Source: a virus
IMG/VR virus record: IMGVR_UViG_3300008448_010506
Span: 1-26,838 of that record
Reading direction: 5' to 3' (one strand)
Length of the DNA stretch: 26,838 nucleotides
The notes below the pieces were generated by a model. That model did not search any database. It saw only the letters and a program-made list of their open reading frames with translations, and was not told the origin of the DNA. The translations under genes were made by a program, and so were the position numbers. Below, in pieces: positions 1 through 6,590 of this stretch. Each line of letters opens with the position of its first letter. Position 1 is the first letter of the stretch.

Positions 1-37
1 GGTATAAAAATAGAACCGCACCATTTAAAATATACAG

Positions 38-712
38 ATGATTAAAATAGATTTAAATACTAAAAAAACGTTAATTGACTTATATAATAAAAAGGGTATA
101 GGTCTTGAGGGTAATATTACCAAACTTATTGATGGTGAGGATGATGAAGAGTTTAAAGAGTATTTAAAAACTTGTCAAACTAAAGATGAAGAAAAAAGAA
201 AAAAACGTCTTGAAATGACAAAAAAAATTCAAAAGCAAAACGACGAATTAACTAACGCCAATAATGAAAATGAAAGAATACTTGGGGAATTACAAGAAAC
301 TTTAAGAGAAGTTGAGGAATCAAGGTTGACTTTTGAAGTCCAAAATAGAGAACTTAATGAGTGGAAACAAGATAACCTTAGATTAACTGAGGAGCTAAAA
401 AATGAAATGGTTAAGGCCGAACAAGCTAAGATTGACGCTGAAACCGCAAAGCAAAGTGCCGAAAACGACTTAGACTTACTTCAAAAAAGAACCCAAAACC
501 AATTAATTTCAACTATTGTTAGAGTTGCATTATGGATTATTGTAGGTGTTGGGTTTATTACAACAGGGGTTTATGTATTCACTATGCTCATGGGTAAAGA
601 CACACAAGTTATAAGTGCCGCTTGGTCAAATATGTTTGGTATACTGTTAACTAACGCTTTCTCAATTATAGGTACTATAATGGGTATTAAATATGCATCT
701 AAAGAGGAGTAA
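38..712 (+). CDS. Coiled-coil protein with two C-terminal membrane helices
   Basis: I do not recognise a family. The 224-residue product has a charged N-terminal part, then a long Glu/Lys/Gln-rich stretch from about residue 45 to 155 with the heptad-like look of a coiled coil. Two hydrophobic segments follow, at about residues 157-184 and 192-218, the second ending in a short charged tail. This predicts a membrane-anchored protein with a rod-like domain on one side of the inner membrane. A spanin, holin-associated or superinfection-exclusion role is possible, but nothing in the sequence selects one. The ATG at 38 is the first in frame and lacks a Shine-Dalgarno site. The window begins only 37 bases upstream with GGTATAAAAAT, which resembles the end of the block at 959-975 and 23077-23093, so a promoter may lie at the left edge. 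Confidence 0.7.
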   Translation: MIKIDLNTKKTLIDLYNKKGIGLEGNITKLIDGEDDEEFKEYLKTCQTKDEEKRKKRLEMTKKIQKQNDELTNANNENERILGELQETLREVEESRLTFEVQNRELNEWKQDNLRLTEELKNEMVKAEQAKIDAETAKQSAENDLDLLQKRTQNQLISTIVRVALWIIVGVGFITTGVYVFTMLMGKDTQVISAAWSNMFGILLTNAFSIIGTIMGIKYASKEE

Positions 713-886
713 TTAAATTTTACTCCTCTTAACACCACCTTTTCTTTCAACCTTGTATTTTATTTCAACTTCACAAGGATTAATCATACTTTTTTTACTA
801 TCATACTTGAATGTGATGATTGTTTCATCATCCTCAAACACTCTTTCCCACTTTTTGTGCTCTATTTCTACCTTTTTCTTTGACAT
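713..886 (-). CDS. Small basic/acidic hypothetical protein (57 aa)
   Basis: A 57-codon reading frame on the minus strand starts at the ATG complementary to 884-886 and stops at 713-715, one base after the stop of the convergent upstream gene. The product starts MSKKKVEIEHKKWERVFEDD and ends in a basic tail (VERKGGVKRSKI). The central part alternates hydrophobic and charged residues as in a small beta-rich fold. A well-formed Bacteroidota promoter lies directly in front (TTG at the complement of 917-919, 18-base spacer, TAATTTTG at the complement of 891-898), only four bases before the ATG. That promoter, and the fit between neighbours, is the main support for a real gene. Function unknown. 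Confidence 0.65.
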   Translation of the reverse strand: MSKKKVEIEHKKWERVFEDDETIITFKYDSKKSMINPCEVEIKYKVERKGGVKRSKI

Positions 887-890
887 ATCA

Positions 891-919
891 CAAAATTAAT
901 AATATTTTTAATAAAACAA
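891..919 (-). promoter_or_regulatory. Bacteroidota-type promoter, predicted leaderless
   Basis: On the minus strand TTG (917-919) is followed after 18 bases by TAATTTTG (891-898), a match to TAnnTTTG. Only four bases (TGAT) separate it from the ATG at 886, so the transcript should start at or within a base or two of the start codon. Confidence 0.6.
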
Positions 920-920
920 T

Positions 921-989
921 ACTGACACAAAAAAAAATTATACTGACAATTTGTCAGGTTTTGACATTTGGTATAATTTTTATTATATA
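921..989 (+). promoter_or_regulatory. dnaK control region: repeated ACTGACA, 15-bp palindrome, TTGACA/TATATA
   Basis: ACTGACA occurs at 921-927 and 942-948, 21 bases apart (two helical turns). The second copy lies in a perfect palindrome, CTGACAATTTGTCAG, at 943-957. Directly after it come TTGACA (961-966), a 17-base spacer and TATATA (984-989). This looks like a repressor site beside a promoter, unlike the other promoters here, which follow the TAnnTTTG form. The block TTTGACATTTGGTATAA at 959-975 recurs almost unchanged before the first tRNA cluster. The leader to the ATG is a purine-rich A/T tract without a Shine-Dalgarno site. Confidence 0.5.
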
Positions 990-1024
990 AATAACGAAAA
1001 TAAATAAAAATAAAAATAAAAACT

Positions 1025-2896
1025 ATGAGTAAAATTATTGGAATTGATTTAGGTACAACAAATTCGTGTGTTGCGGTAATGGAAGGTAATGAACCTATTG
1101 TTATCCCAAACAGTGAAGGTAAAAGAACTACACCATCAATTGTGGGGTATGTGAATGAAGGGGAAAGAAAAGTGGGTGACCCCGCTAAAAGACAATCTGT
1201 GACAAACCCAACTAAAACTGTTTATTCAATTAAAAGATTTATGGGGTCAACCTACGACGAATCTAAAGACGAAGTTGGTAAAGTTCCGTATTCCGTAATT
1301 AAAGGTAAGAATAACTCACCTAGAGTTAAAATTGATGGTAAGGAATACTCACCACAAGAAATTTCAGCAACTATCCTTCAGAAAATGAAAAAGACGGCTG
1401 AGGACTATTTGGGTACTACAGTTACTGAGGCGGTTATTACTGTTCCTGCGTACTTTAATGATGCTCAACGTCAAGCAACTAAAGAAGCGGGTGAAATTGC
1501 GGGATTAAAAGTTAGACGAATTATCAATGAACCAACCGCGGCGGCATTGGCTTACGGACTTGATAAAAAATCAAAAGATGCCGTTGTCGTTGTATTTGAC
1601 TGTGGTGGTGGAACTCATGACGTTTCTATCCTTGAGTTAGGTGATGGTGTTTTTGAGGTAATGGCTACTGATGGTGATACTCATTTGGGTGGTGATGACT
1701 TTGACCAAGCAATTATTGATTATTTGGTTGGAGAGTTTAAAAAAGAACATAATATTGACCCAAGTCAGGACCCAATGGCATTACAAAGACTGAAAGAGTC
1801 TGCTGAAAAAGCAAAAATTGAGTTGTCTTCATCATCATCAACCGAAATTAATTTACCATATTTAATTCCTGTTGATGGAATCCCAAAACATTTAGTGTTA
1901 ACATTAACAAAATCTAAATTTGAACAACTTGTTGATGATTTGGTTAAAAGAACTATTGAACCTTGTAAAACAGCGTTGAAAAATGCGGGTATTAAAACAA
2001 CTGATATTGATGAAATTATATTGGTTGGGGGGACAACAAGAATTCCCGCAATTCAAGAGGCGGTTAAAAACTTCTTCGGTAAAGAACCTTCAAAAGGGGT
2101 TAATCCTGATGAGGTTGTTGCGTTAGGTGCGGCAATTCAAGGAGGTGTATTGGCTGGAGATGTTAAAGATGTCTTGTTATTAGACGTTACACCACTTTCA
2201 TTAGGTATTGAGACTATGGGTGGGGTGTTTACTAAGTTAATTGAATCTAACACAACAATCCCAACTAAAAAATCTCAGGTATTCTCAACAGCAGTTGACA
2301 ATCAACCAAGTGTTGATATTCATGTATTACAAGGTGAAAGAGCGATGGCCAAAGACAATAAAACTATTGGTAGATTCCAATTGACCGATATTCCACCATC
2401 ACAAAGAGGAGTCCCTCAAATTGAAGTGACTTTTGACATTGACGCTAATGGTATTATTAATGTATCGGCAGTTGATAAAGGAACAAATAAAGTTCAATCA
2501 ATTAGAATTGAGTCTTCATCAGGTTTATCCAAAGAAGAAATTGATAAAATGAAGGCAGATGCCGAAGCAAATGCTGAATCAGACCAAAAGGCGAGAGAAG
2601 AAGTTGAATTAATTAACAAAGCGGATTCTACAGTATTTCAATCTGAAAGGTCTTTAAAAGACTTAGAGGAAAAAATATCAGAAACTGATAAGAATGAATT
2701 AACAGAACTTATCAGTAGTTTAAAAGAATCTGTAGATAAAAAAGAGTTAACTATTTTGGAATCTAAAATGGAAACATTAAACAATAAATTCCAATCAGTT
2801 TCTCAAAACTTGTATGAGAATTCTAATAATGAATCAACCAACGAATCAACAAATGATACTGATTTTTCAGATGTAGAATTTGAAGAAGTCAAGTAA
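1025..2896 (+). CDS. dnaK: Full-length Hsp70 chaperone DnaK
   Basis: This is a complete Hsp70. The ATP-binding motif GIDLGTTNS is at residues 6-14, the [13 protein letters not shown] segment at about 166-178, the interdomain linker [15 protein letters not shown] at 383-397, and a helical lid follows to about residue 600. The last residues are EFEEVK, the tail typical of Bacteroidota DnaK, which suggests acquisition from a host. In cells DnaK binds unfolded peptides in an ATP cycle driven by DnaJ and GrpE; neither partner is in this window, so host partners or phage ones elsewhere would be needed. One oddity is the second phosphate motif, usually DLGGGTFDVS, which reads [10 protein letters not shown] at 192-201, with Cys193 and His198 replacing Leu and Phe. 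Both catalytic-site Asp residues and the Thr are kept. A hairpin terminator follows the stop. Confidence 0.97.
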   Translation: MSKIIGIDLGTTNSCVAVMEGNEPIVIPNSEGKRTTPSIVGYVNEGERKVGDPAKRQSVTNPTKTVYSIKRFMGSTYDESKDEVGKVPYSVIKGKNNSPRVKIDGKEYSPQEISATILQKMKKTAEDYLGTTVTEAVITVPAYFNDAQRQATKEAGEIAGLKVRRIINEPTAAALAYGLDKKSKDAVVVVFDCGGGTHDVSILELGDGVFEVMATDGDTHLGGDDFDQAIIDYLVGEFKKEHNIDPSQDPMALQRLKESAEKAKIELSSSSSTEINLPYLIPVDGIPKHLVLTLTKSKFEQLVDDLVKRTIEPCKTALKNAGIKTTDIDEIILVGGTTRIPAIQEAVKNFFGKEPSKGVNPDEVVALGAAIQGGVLAGDVKDVLLLDVTPLSLGIETMGGVFTKLIESNTTIPTKKSQVFSTAVDNQPSVDIHVLQGERAMAKDNKTIGRFQLTDIPPSQRGVPQIEVTFDIDANGIINVSAVDKGTNKVQSIRIESSSGLSKEEIDKMKADAEANAESDQKAREEVELINKADSTVFQSERSLKDLEEKISETDKNELTELISSLKESVDKKELTILESKMETLNNKFQSVSQNLYENSNNESTNESTNDTDFSDVEFEEVK

Positions 2897-2914
2897 TTGT
2901 TAATAACTCCCGTG

Positions 2915-2951
2915 AAAAAAATCTCAGGCCTTTTATGGTTTGAGATTTTTT
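2915..2951 (+). terminator. Terminator after dnaK
   Basis: TCTCA (2922-2926) preceded by seven A pairs with TGAGA (2941-2945) followed by six T, giving an 11-bp stem with a 14-base loop and a T-run. The next promoter begins within its 3' arm. Confidence 0.75.
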
Positions 2952-2954
2952 GTG

Positions 2955-2962
2955 TATATTTG
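2955..2962 (+). promoter_or_regulatory. Bacteroidota -7 element TATATTTG, predicted leaderless
   Basis: TATATTTG is followed by TGAT and then the ATG at 2967, the same four-base spacing seen at 891 and 5929. The upstream TTTG at 2939-2942 is closer than usual (12 bases), so the -33 element is uncertain. Confidence 0.5.
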
Positions 2963-2966
2963 TGAT

Positions 2967-3488
2967 ATGAAAAACAAACTACCATACGAAACAACAGGAC
3001 GAGCAATTAAAGGATATACTGAATCTGCAATTGCTAAAGGTGAGACAAATGATTGTGTTGTAAGAGCATTTGCATCTTCATTTGAGATTTCTTATGATTA
3101 CGCTCACAAGTTTGTTGCTGAGGAGTTTAAAAGACAACCAAGAAGAGGTACTTTTTTCACGGCATCTAAGATGGTTAAGTTGTCAGAATGTAATATCAAA
3201 GTAAATGGTAAAAAAGTTTGTCCTGTTGGGACACCCACAAAAAATCCTTTACTCCCTCATTCATTATCTTATCCTGTTAAAGTAAAAGTTACTGGTACTG
3301 ATAAACTATATAAAATTGTTAACAGACAAATGACCGTAGGAACTTTTGTTAAAAAGAATCCAAAAGGAACATTCTTTGTATTGGTTAAAGGTCATGCCTT
3401 TACAATCAAAGATGGTGTCGTAATTGGTAATCCTGAAGATGCGGTTAAAGCGAGACGACCAATGAGAGCGGCGTTTGAAATTAAATAA
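2967..3488 (+). CDS. Putative papain-like cysteine peptidase (phage family)
   Basis: The 173-residue product has the pattern of small phage proteins with a predicted papain-like fold. A Cys sits at the start of a helix (ETNDCVVRAFA, Cys30), a His on a strand (VKGHAFTI, His143), and a polar residue follows soon after (Asn155 or Asp158 in VVIGNPEDAV). These could form a Cys-His-Asn/Asp triad, though no substrate can be named. A longer frame with a TTG start at 2940 exists, but the ATG at 2967 is preferred because TATATTTG ends four bases before it and the family-like sequence begins here. It is followed after three bases by the HAD gene at 3492 and probably forms an operon with both HAD genes. 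A non-catalytic homologue is the main alternative. Confidence 0.65.
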   Translation: MKNKLPYETTGRAIKGYTESAIAKGETNDCVVRAFASSFEISYDYAHKFVAEEFKRQPRRGTFFTASKMVKLSECNIKVNGKKVCPVGTPTKNPLLPHSLSYPVKVKVTGTDKLYKIVNRQMTVGTFVKKNPKGTFFVLVKGHAFTIKDGVVIGNPEDAVKARRPMRAAFEIK

Positions 3489-3491
3489 GAT

Positions 3492-3881
3492 ATGAAAGTA
3501 AGTTTTGATTTTGATGGGACATTATCCCGAAAAGATGTTCAGGACTTTGCCAAAGAATTGATTGGTAAAGGAATTGATGTATGGATTGTTACCTCAAGGA
3601 TTTCAACGGAACCCGCATTAGAAAAAGGGTGGTATTGGATTGAAAAACAAAATGATGAGTTATACAAAGTTGCTGAGTCGGTAGGTGTAGTAAAAGATAA
3701 AATTGTCTTTACAGAACACATAGATAAAATTGTTTTTCTAAAAGATAAAGGGTTTGAATTTCATTTAGATGACGATGAACATGAGTTAATTTTAATAATG
3801 CAAAGTAAAGATTCTTGTGTTCCACTTAATGTTGGTCACTTTTCTTGGAAAGAAAATTGTTTAGAGGTGTTAAATAAATAA
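3492..3881 (+). CDS. HAD-superfamily hydrolase, short
   Basis: A compact haloacid-dehalogenase fold of 129 residues. Motif I is FDFDGTL near the N terminus (Asp6 nucleophile, Asp8 acid/base), motif II is the Thr of WIVTSR at about residue 34, and the acidic motif IV is HLDDDEHE at about residue 92. A motif III Lys is probably one of those in the VVKDKIVF segment. No cap domain is visible, so a phosphate on a macromolecule or an exposed end is likelier than a small buried substrate. Its strands resemble phage HAD proteins placed near nucleic-acid repair genes. It lies three bases after the peptidase gene and three before the second HAD gene. Confidence 0.8.
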   Translation: MKVSFDFDGTLSRKDVQDFAKELIGKGIDVWIVTSRISTEPALEKGWYWIEKQNDELYKVAESVGVVKDKIVFTEHIDKIVFLKDKGFEFHLDDDEHELILIMQSKDSCVPLNVGHFSWKENCLEVLNK

Positions 3882-3884
3882 GTT

Positions 3885-4403
3885 ATGAAAGTATTATTTT
3901 TAGACCACGATGGAGTTATTTGTTTGTCAAATAATTGGGGTGGTCGTTATAAAAAGAAAGGGTTTGATAGCAACCCTGAAACACCAATGGATATCCGAAT
4001 GGATAATTTTGATGTGAAGGCGGTTAAAATTCTTAAAGAAATTATTGATGAAACAGGGTGTGAACTTGTTATATCATCTGATTGGAAATTACACGGGACT
4101 TTAGACCAAATGAAAGAAATGTACATCACTCGTGGTATTAAACCTCCTATTGATTACACTCCCAATATGAAAGACTTTGATGAGACTGGCCACGCTATGT
4201 TACATTGGAAGGGATTTAGTGAAAGTATCCGTGTTTATGAGGTCAATGAATACTTAAAGAATCATCCTGAAGTAACTCATTGGGTTGCGGTTGATGACCT
4301 GAATTTGTCATCACTTGAGAATTTTGTAAGAACAACCAAACCTTATAATGAGGGAATTAAACAGTCAGGTGTTAAGGATAAAATCCTGAAATATCTGAAA
4401 TAA
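3885..4403 (+). CDS. HAD domain protein of the Swiss-army-knife RNA repair type
   Basis: The 172-residue product begins KVLFLDHDGVIC, a HAD motif I (Asp7 and Asp9). It continues with CELVISSDWKLHGTLDQ, the strand-Ser/Ser-x-Trp signature of the HAD_SAK_2 group, and HWVAVDDLNL as the acidic motif. Members of that group are associated with RNA repair proteins and are thought to remove phosphates from nucleic-acid ends. Here the gene ends a peptidase-HAD-HAD operon, and a polynucleotide-kinase-like gene lies about 1.5 kb downstream on the other strand. This supports, but does not prove, an end-healing role. Two hairpins follow the stop. Confidence 0.75.
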   Translation: MKVLFLDHDGVICLSNNWGGRYKKKGFDSNPETPMDIRMDNFDVKAVKILKEIIDETGCELVISSDWKLHGTLDQMKEMYITRGIKPPIDYTPNMKDFDETGHAMLHWKGFSESIRVYEVNEYLKNHPEVTHWVAVDDLNLSSLENFVRTTKPYNEGIKQSGVKDKILKYLK

Positions 4404-4482
4404 AAAAGGGGATGGTAGCGAACCTCCCCTTTAGTTGTTACCATAACGATAACGGTCCTAAAAGTCCTCTGTAAAGAGGATT
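4404..4482 (+). ncRNA. Structured intergenic segment with 23S helix-69-like blocks and terminator
   Basis: Two hairpins are clear. The first pairs AAAGGGGA (4405-4412) with TCCCCTTT (4425-4432), with an inner GGT/ACC. The second pairs TCCTCT (4465-4470) with AGAGGA (4475-4480) around GTAA and is followed by a T-rich run, a good terminator that overlaps the end of the convergent gene. Between them lies TAACGGTCCTAA (4450-4461), and GGTAGCGAA (4414-4422) sits in the first hairpin. In bacterial 23S rRNA these two blocks are adjacent and in the opposite order. The segment could be a stable RNA processed from the operon 3' end or only a terminator region. Confidence 0.4.
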
Positions 4483-4490
4483 ATTTTTCT
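4465..4490 (+). terminator. Terminator of the peptidase-HAD operon
   Basis: TCCTCT-GTAA-AGAGGA stem (4465-4480), extended by one wobble and one A-T pair, followed by TATTTTTCTTTT. It overlaps the stop codon of the minus-strand gene at 4481. Confidence 0.65.
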
Positions 4491-4987
4491 TTTACTAACT
4501 GTAAACATCTTTTTAAATATTCTTTGGCTCTTGACGATGGGTCAGGATGAGAAAGAACTTTTTCAATATCTTTCACTAATTCTTCACCGTGTTCATTTTC
4601 TTTATAAAGCTCAAGTACTTTATCCATGGCACTGTGACAATTACCTGTTGTCTCATCTAAATAATTTTTACCACGAAATGTGTTAAGATGATTCATTAAA
4701 TCGTAAGATAAATGTTCACCAGCATCTGTAACATCAGGGTGTAATCTTATGGTTCTTAAAATATCCAAAGCGTCTACCATACCTCTAATACCACCACTTC
4801 TTTTATACAACTTTGAAGTGTAGTTTTTAAACCCATCATTTAAACCGACAATTTCATCCAAACTAACTGTGTTAGTTGTAAGGCATCTTTGTTTTCCTTC
4901 ATTAGGTTCTTGAGTTGAGTCTGACTCAAGAATATGCTGTCTAATTGCTTTACGAAGTTTATTTTCGTCAATTATGTATTTTTTCAT
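4481..4987 (-). CDS. Hypothetical protein with N-terminal I-x-E signal
   Basis: No family recognised. The 168-residue product is mostly helical and soluble. It begins MKKYIIDENKLRKAIRQHIL with an acidic Ser-rich stretch after it. The I-D-E at 6-8 and I-L-E at 19-21 flank a basic amphipathic helix, the layout shared by many genes in this window and resembling T4 capsid-targeting peptides cut after I/L-x-E. If cleaved at residue 21, the mature protein starts SDSTQEPN. The ATG is preceded on its strand by TATAAATAAC and, further up, ATATTTATC (complement of 5007-5015). The gene is divergent from the small membrane protein at 5104, with a 14-bp inverted repeat between them. An internal head protein is the leading guess. 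Confidence 0.7.
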   Translation of the reverse strand: MKKYIIDENKLRKAIRQHILESDSTQEPNEGKQRCLTTNTVSLDEIVGLNDGFKNYTSKLYKRSGGIRGMVDALDILRTIRLHPDVTDAGEHLSYDLMNHLNTFRGKNYLDETTGNCHSAMDKVLELYKENEHGEELVKDIEKVLSHPDPSSRAKEYLKRCLQLVKEK

Positions 4988-5010
4988 ACTAAATGTTATT
5001 TATATAGATA

Positions 5011-5059
5011 AATATTAATATAAATCAAAATAACTCAACATTTGGTTTATATTAATATT
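5011..5059. repeat. 14-bp perfect inverted repeat in a divergent promoter region
   Basis: AATATTAATATAAA (5011-5024) and its exact complement TTTATATTAATATT (5046-5059) are separated by 21 bases. The repeat sits between divergent genes at 4987 and 5104, so it may be two facing promoter boxes or an operator. Confidence 0.6.
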
Positions 5060-5079
5060 CGTAATTTTTTATTACATAA

Positions 5080-5094
5080 ATGTTAAATTAACAT
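5080..5094. promoter_or_regulatory. 15-bp palindrome ATGTTAAATTAACAT
   Basis: A perfect palindrome around a central A, ending nine bases before the ATG at 5104. Placement suggests an operator for the small membrane protein. Confidence 0.4.
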
Positions 5095-5103
5095 ATATGG
5101 ACG

Positions 5104-5322
5104 ATGATGAATCGAATCAAGACGTGGAGACAAATATTTTTGGGGAATCTTTCAATAAAGTTCCTTATGTTAGCAATGTTCTTCAATCCATTTGGATTCG
5201 ATGCGGTTCAATATTATCTGATTGTTACGACAGGGAGTTTATTTTATGCAAATTTAATTTTGTATTGCGTATCGGGACTATTTTTTGGTCTTTATTTCTT
5301 ATTTCGGAAATACTCTAAATAA
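5104..5322 (+). CDS. Small membrane protein, two helices
   Basis: The 72-residue product starts MMNRIKTWRQIFLGN; translation could also begin at the second Met, 5107. Two hydrophobic segments are visible at about residues 17-38 and 45-66, then the basic tail RKYSK, which predicts an inner-membrane hairpin. A frame from 5097 to 5318 overlaps it, but its translation is a Cys-rich mix without a coherent hydrophobic pattern, so this frame is preferred. It faces another two-helix membrane protein (5326-5535) with only three bases between their stops. Function unknown; small phage proteins of this form include exclusion factors and holin partners. Confidence 0.55.
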   Translation: MMNRIKTWRQIFLGNLSIKFLMLAMFFNPFGFDAVQYYLIVTTGSLFYANLILYCVSGLFFGLYFLFRKYSK

Positions 5323-5325
5323 TAA

Positions 5326-5535
5326 TCATTCATCACTATCCGATTTTTCTTCAGGTGCTGGTATTTGGGTTAAAACCCAAATATCAAAAATCAATAAATA
5401 AATCCACCAAGTTAATGATGAAACATCATATTTCTCAGGATATAAACTTGTTTGTAAAAACAATAGTAATAGTTTTAAAACTATAAAAATTCTAAAAAAT
5501 AAGATTAATGCCGCTAGTAAAGGGGAGTACTTCAT
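5326..5535 (-). CDS. Small membrane protein, two helices with acidic tail
   Basis: A 69-residue product with a hydrophobic N-terminal helix (about residues 4-27), a short loop rich in Tyr and Ser, a second helix (about 41-58) and the acidic end PEEKSDSDE. Its ATG overlaps the TGA of the kinase gene in an ATGA arrangement (5532-5535), so the two are probably translationally coupled and share the promoter at 5929-5936. Function unknown. Confidence 0.65.
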   Translation of the reverse strand: MKYSPLLAALILFFRIFIVLKLLLLFLQTSLYPEKYDVSSLTWWIYLLIFDIWVLTQIPAPEEKSDSDE

Positions 5536-5924
5536 AGGTTAAATTCAAATCGGGTTTTCATTGAGTCAATAATATTATCAGGAACATTGTGTACATTCTT
5601 ACCACCGTGTCTATTTTCCACAATTATTGTAAAAACTTTATACCCAAATTCTTTAGCAATGTTGAAATAATATTCCATCTCCCATTCTTGGGTGAATGTA
5701 TTTGACACGGCAATTTTTGGAATAGATGATTCCATGGCGTATTTTACATTATCTTGACAATCTTTATGAGCGTCTTTGATTTTTGTAAAATCAAATTTGT
5801 ATTCACCATTTTCATCAATAAAATATTGGTCCGCCTCAAATACGTTTGAGGTTAATTGTCTTGCAAAAGTTGATTTACCTGAACCTGGTACTCCCCTAAC
5901 GATATATAAAACTTTTTCATTCAT
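5532..5924 (-). CDS. P-loop kinase, polynucleotide-kinase or NEDD4BP2-like type
   Basis: The 130-residue protein begins with strand YIVRG followed by a Walker A loop GVPGSGKST at residues 11-19. The segment EADQYF (about 30-35) is at the place where this kinase group uses an Asp to activate the acceptor hydroxyl. The C-terminal part contains a basic segment ENRHGG and a conserved-looking NVP. The length and these motifs fit the small ATP-dependent kinases that phosphorylate 5' ends or small molecules. With the HAD_SAK-like gene at 3885 it could form a kinase and phosphatase pair for RNA end repair, by inference. TATATTTG lies four bases before the ATG. Confidence 0.75.
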   Translation of the reverse strand: MNEKVLYIVRGVPGSGKSTFARQLTSNVFEADQYFIDENGEYKFDFTKIKDAHKDCQDNVKYAMESSIPKIAVSNTFTQEWEMEYYFNIAKEFGYKVFTIIVENRHGGKNVHNVPDNIIDSMKTRFEFNL

Positions 5925-5928
5925 AACA

Positions 5929-5936
5929 CAAATATA
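5929..5936 (-). promoter_or_regulatory. Bacteroidota -7 element for the kinase operon, predicted leaderless
   Basis: The minus strand reads TATATTTG then TGTT then ATG (5924), the same four-base spacing as at 891 and 2955. A clear -33 TTG is not obvious. Confidence 0.5.
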
Positions 5937-5939
5937 GGG

Positions 5940-5950
5940 ATATTTATTTA
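5940..5950 (+). promoter_or_regulatory. ATATTTATTTA box (candidate late promoter)
   Basis: One of a set of ATATTTAT-type boxes placed just before genes carrying the N-terminal I/L-x-E signal. Here it lies 15 bases before the ATG at 5966. Confidence 0.35.
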
Positions 5951-5965
5951 AATAAAAAAGAAGTT

Positions 5966-6589
5966 ATGAAAAATTTAGATTTATTAATAGAATCAGTTTT
6001 ACGTGAATATAAAAACCCACCTATGAAATTAAAAAGAGGTGTTGACGTTTCTCCTGAGTTAAAATATCATTTAGAAAATAAAGTTAGTTTAAGTGAAAAC
6101 GTTTTTAGAATATATTCATCAAAATATTTTGATTTGATTAATGAAGCTAGAGAACTTTATAATCAAAATTTGTTATCATTAAACGAAAATGATATATGGT
6201 TAGTTGAATCTGATTTAGGAAAAAAAGTTATCCTTGAAAATGGGGATGAGGTTTATTTGGACGCACCTATTTATGAAAATGACCTTGAGGATGTTTTAAA
6301 TGAAGCGATACACCGTGGTAAAAAAGTTAAATTAGGTAGTCCATTTAGAACACCTGGCGGACCAAAAAAATTCGCAGTTTATGTTAAAACCCCAAAAGGT
6401 ACAGTAAAAAAAGTTACATTTGGGGACCCAAATTTAAGAATTAAAAATGCTAGTAAAGGCAGGGCAAAATCATTTAGAGCGAGACACAAATGTGACCAAA
6501 AGAAAGATAGAACAACTGCTGGATATTGGTCTTGTAATGTGTCAAGATATAGAAAAAAATTAGGTTTAAAATCGTCAAGAAGCTGGTAA
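5966..6589 (+). CDS. Phage protein with SFRARH-C/YWSC C-terminal domain and N-terminal signal
   Basis: The 207-residue product starts MKNLDLLIESVLREY, with L-I-E at 7-9 and L-R-E at 12-14. A spacer with several acidic stretches follows to about residue 110. Then comes LNE at 111-113 and a basic domain of about 94 residues: a beta-rich KFAVYVKTPKG part and the signature SFRARHKC (His174, Cys176) with GYWSC (Cys190). This signature recurs in T4-like and cyanophage proteins, where I recall it as a domain of unknown function (DUF5872-like; name not checked). Cutting after LNE113 would release the basic domain, which could bind DNA or metal. The next gene starts one base after its stop. Confidence 0.75.
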   Translation: MKNLDLLIESVLREYKNPPMKLKRGVDVSPELKYHLENKVSLSENVFRIYSSKYFDLINEARELYNQNLLSLNENDIWLVESDLGKKVILENGDEVYLDAPIYENDLEDVLNEAIHRGKKVKLGSPFRTPGGPKKFAVYVKTPKGTVKKVTFGDPNLRIKNASKGRAKSFRARHKCDQKKDRTTAGYWSCNVSRYRKKLGLKSSRSW

Positions 6590-6590
6590 T

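Noticed and set aside
2803-3006. Minus-strand frame opposite the end of dnaK
   Set aside because: It runs antisense through the dnaK C-terminus and the terminator; the translation has no coherent pattern.
4414-4461. A genuine I-CeuI site or rRNA gene fragment
   Set aside because: The two blocks are in the wrong order and separated by 27 bases, so the enzyme site is not intact and no further rRNA sequence flanks them.
5097-5318. Alternative plus frame overlapping the small membrane protein at 5104
   Set aside because: Its translation mixes Cys, Arg and Ser without helix periodicity, whereas the other frame gives two clean membrane helices.
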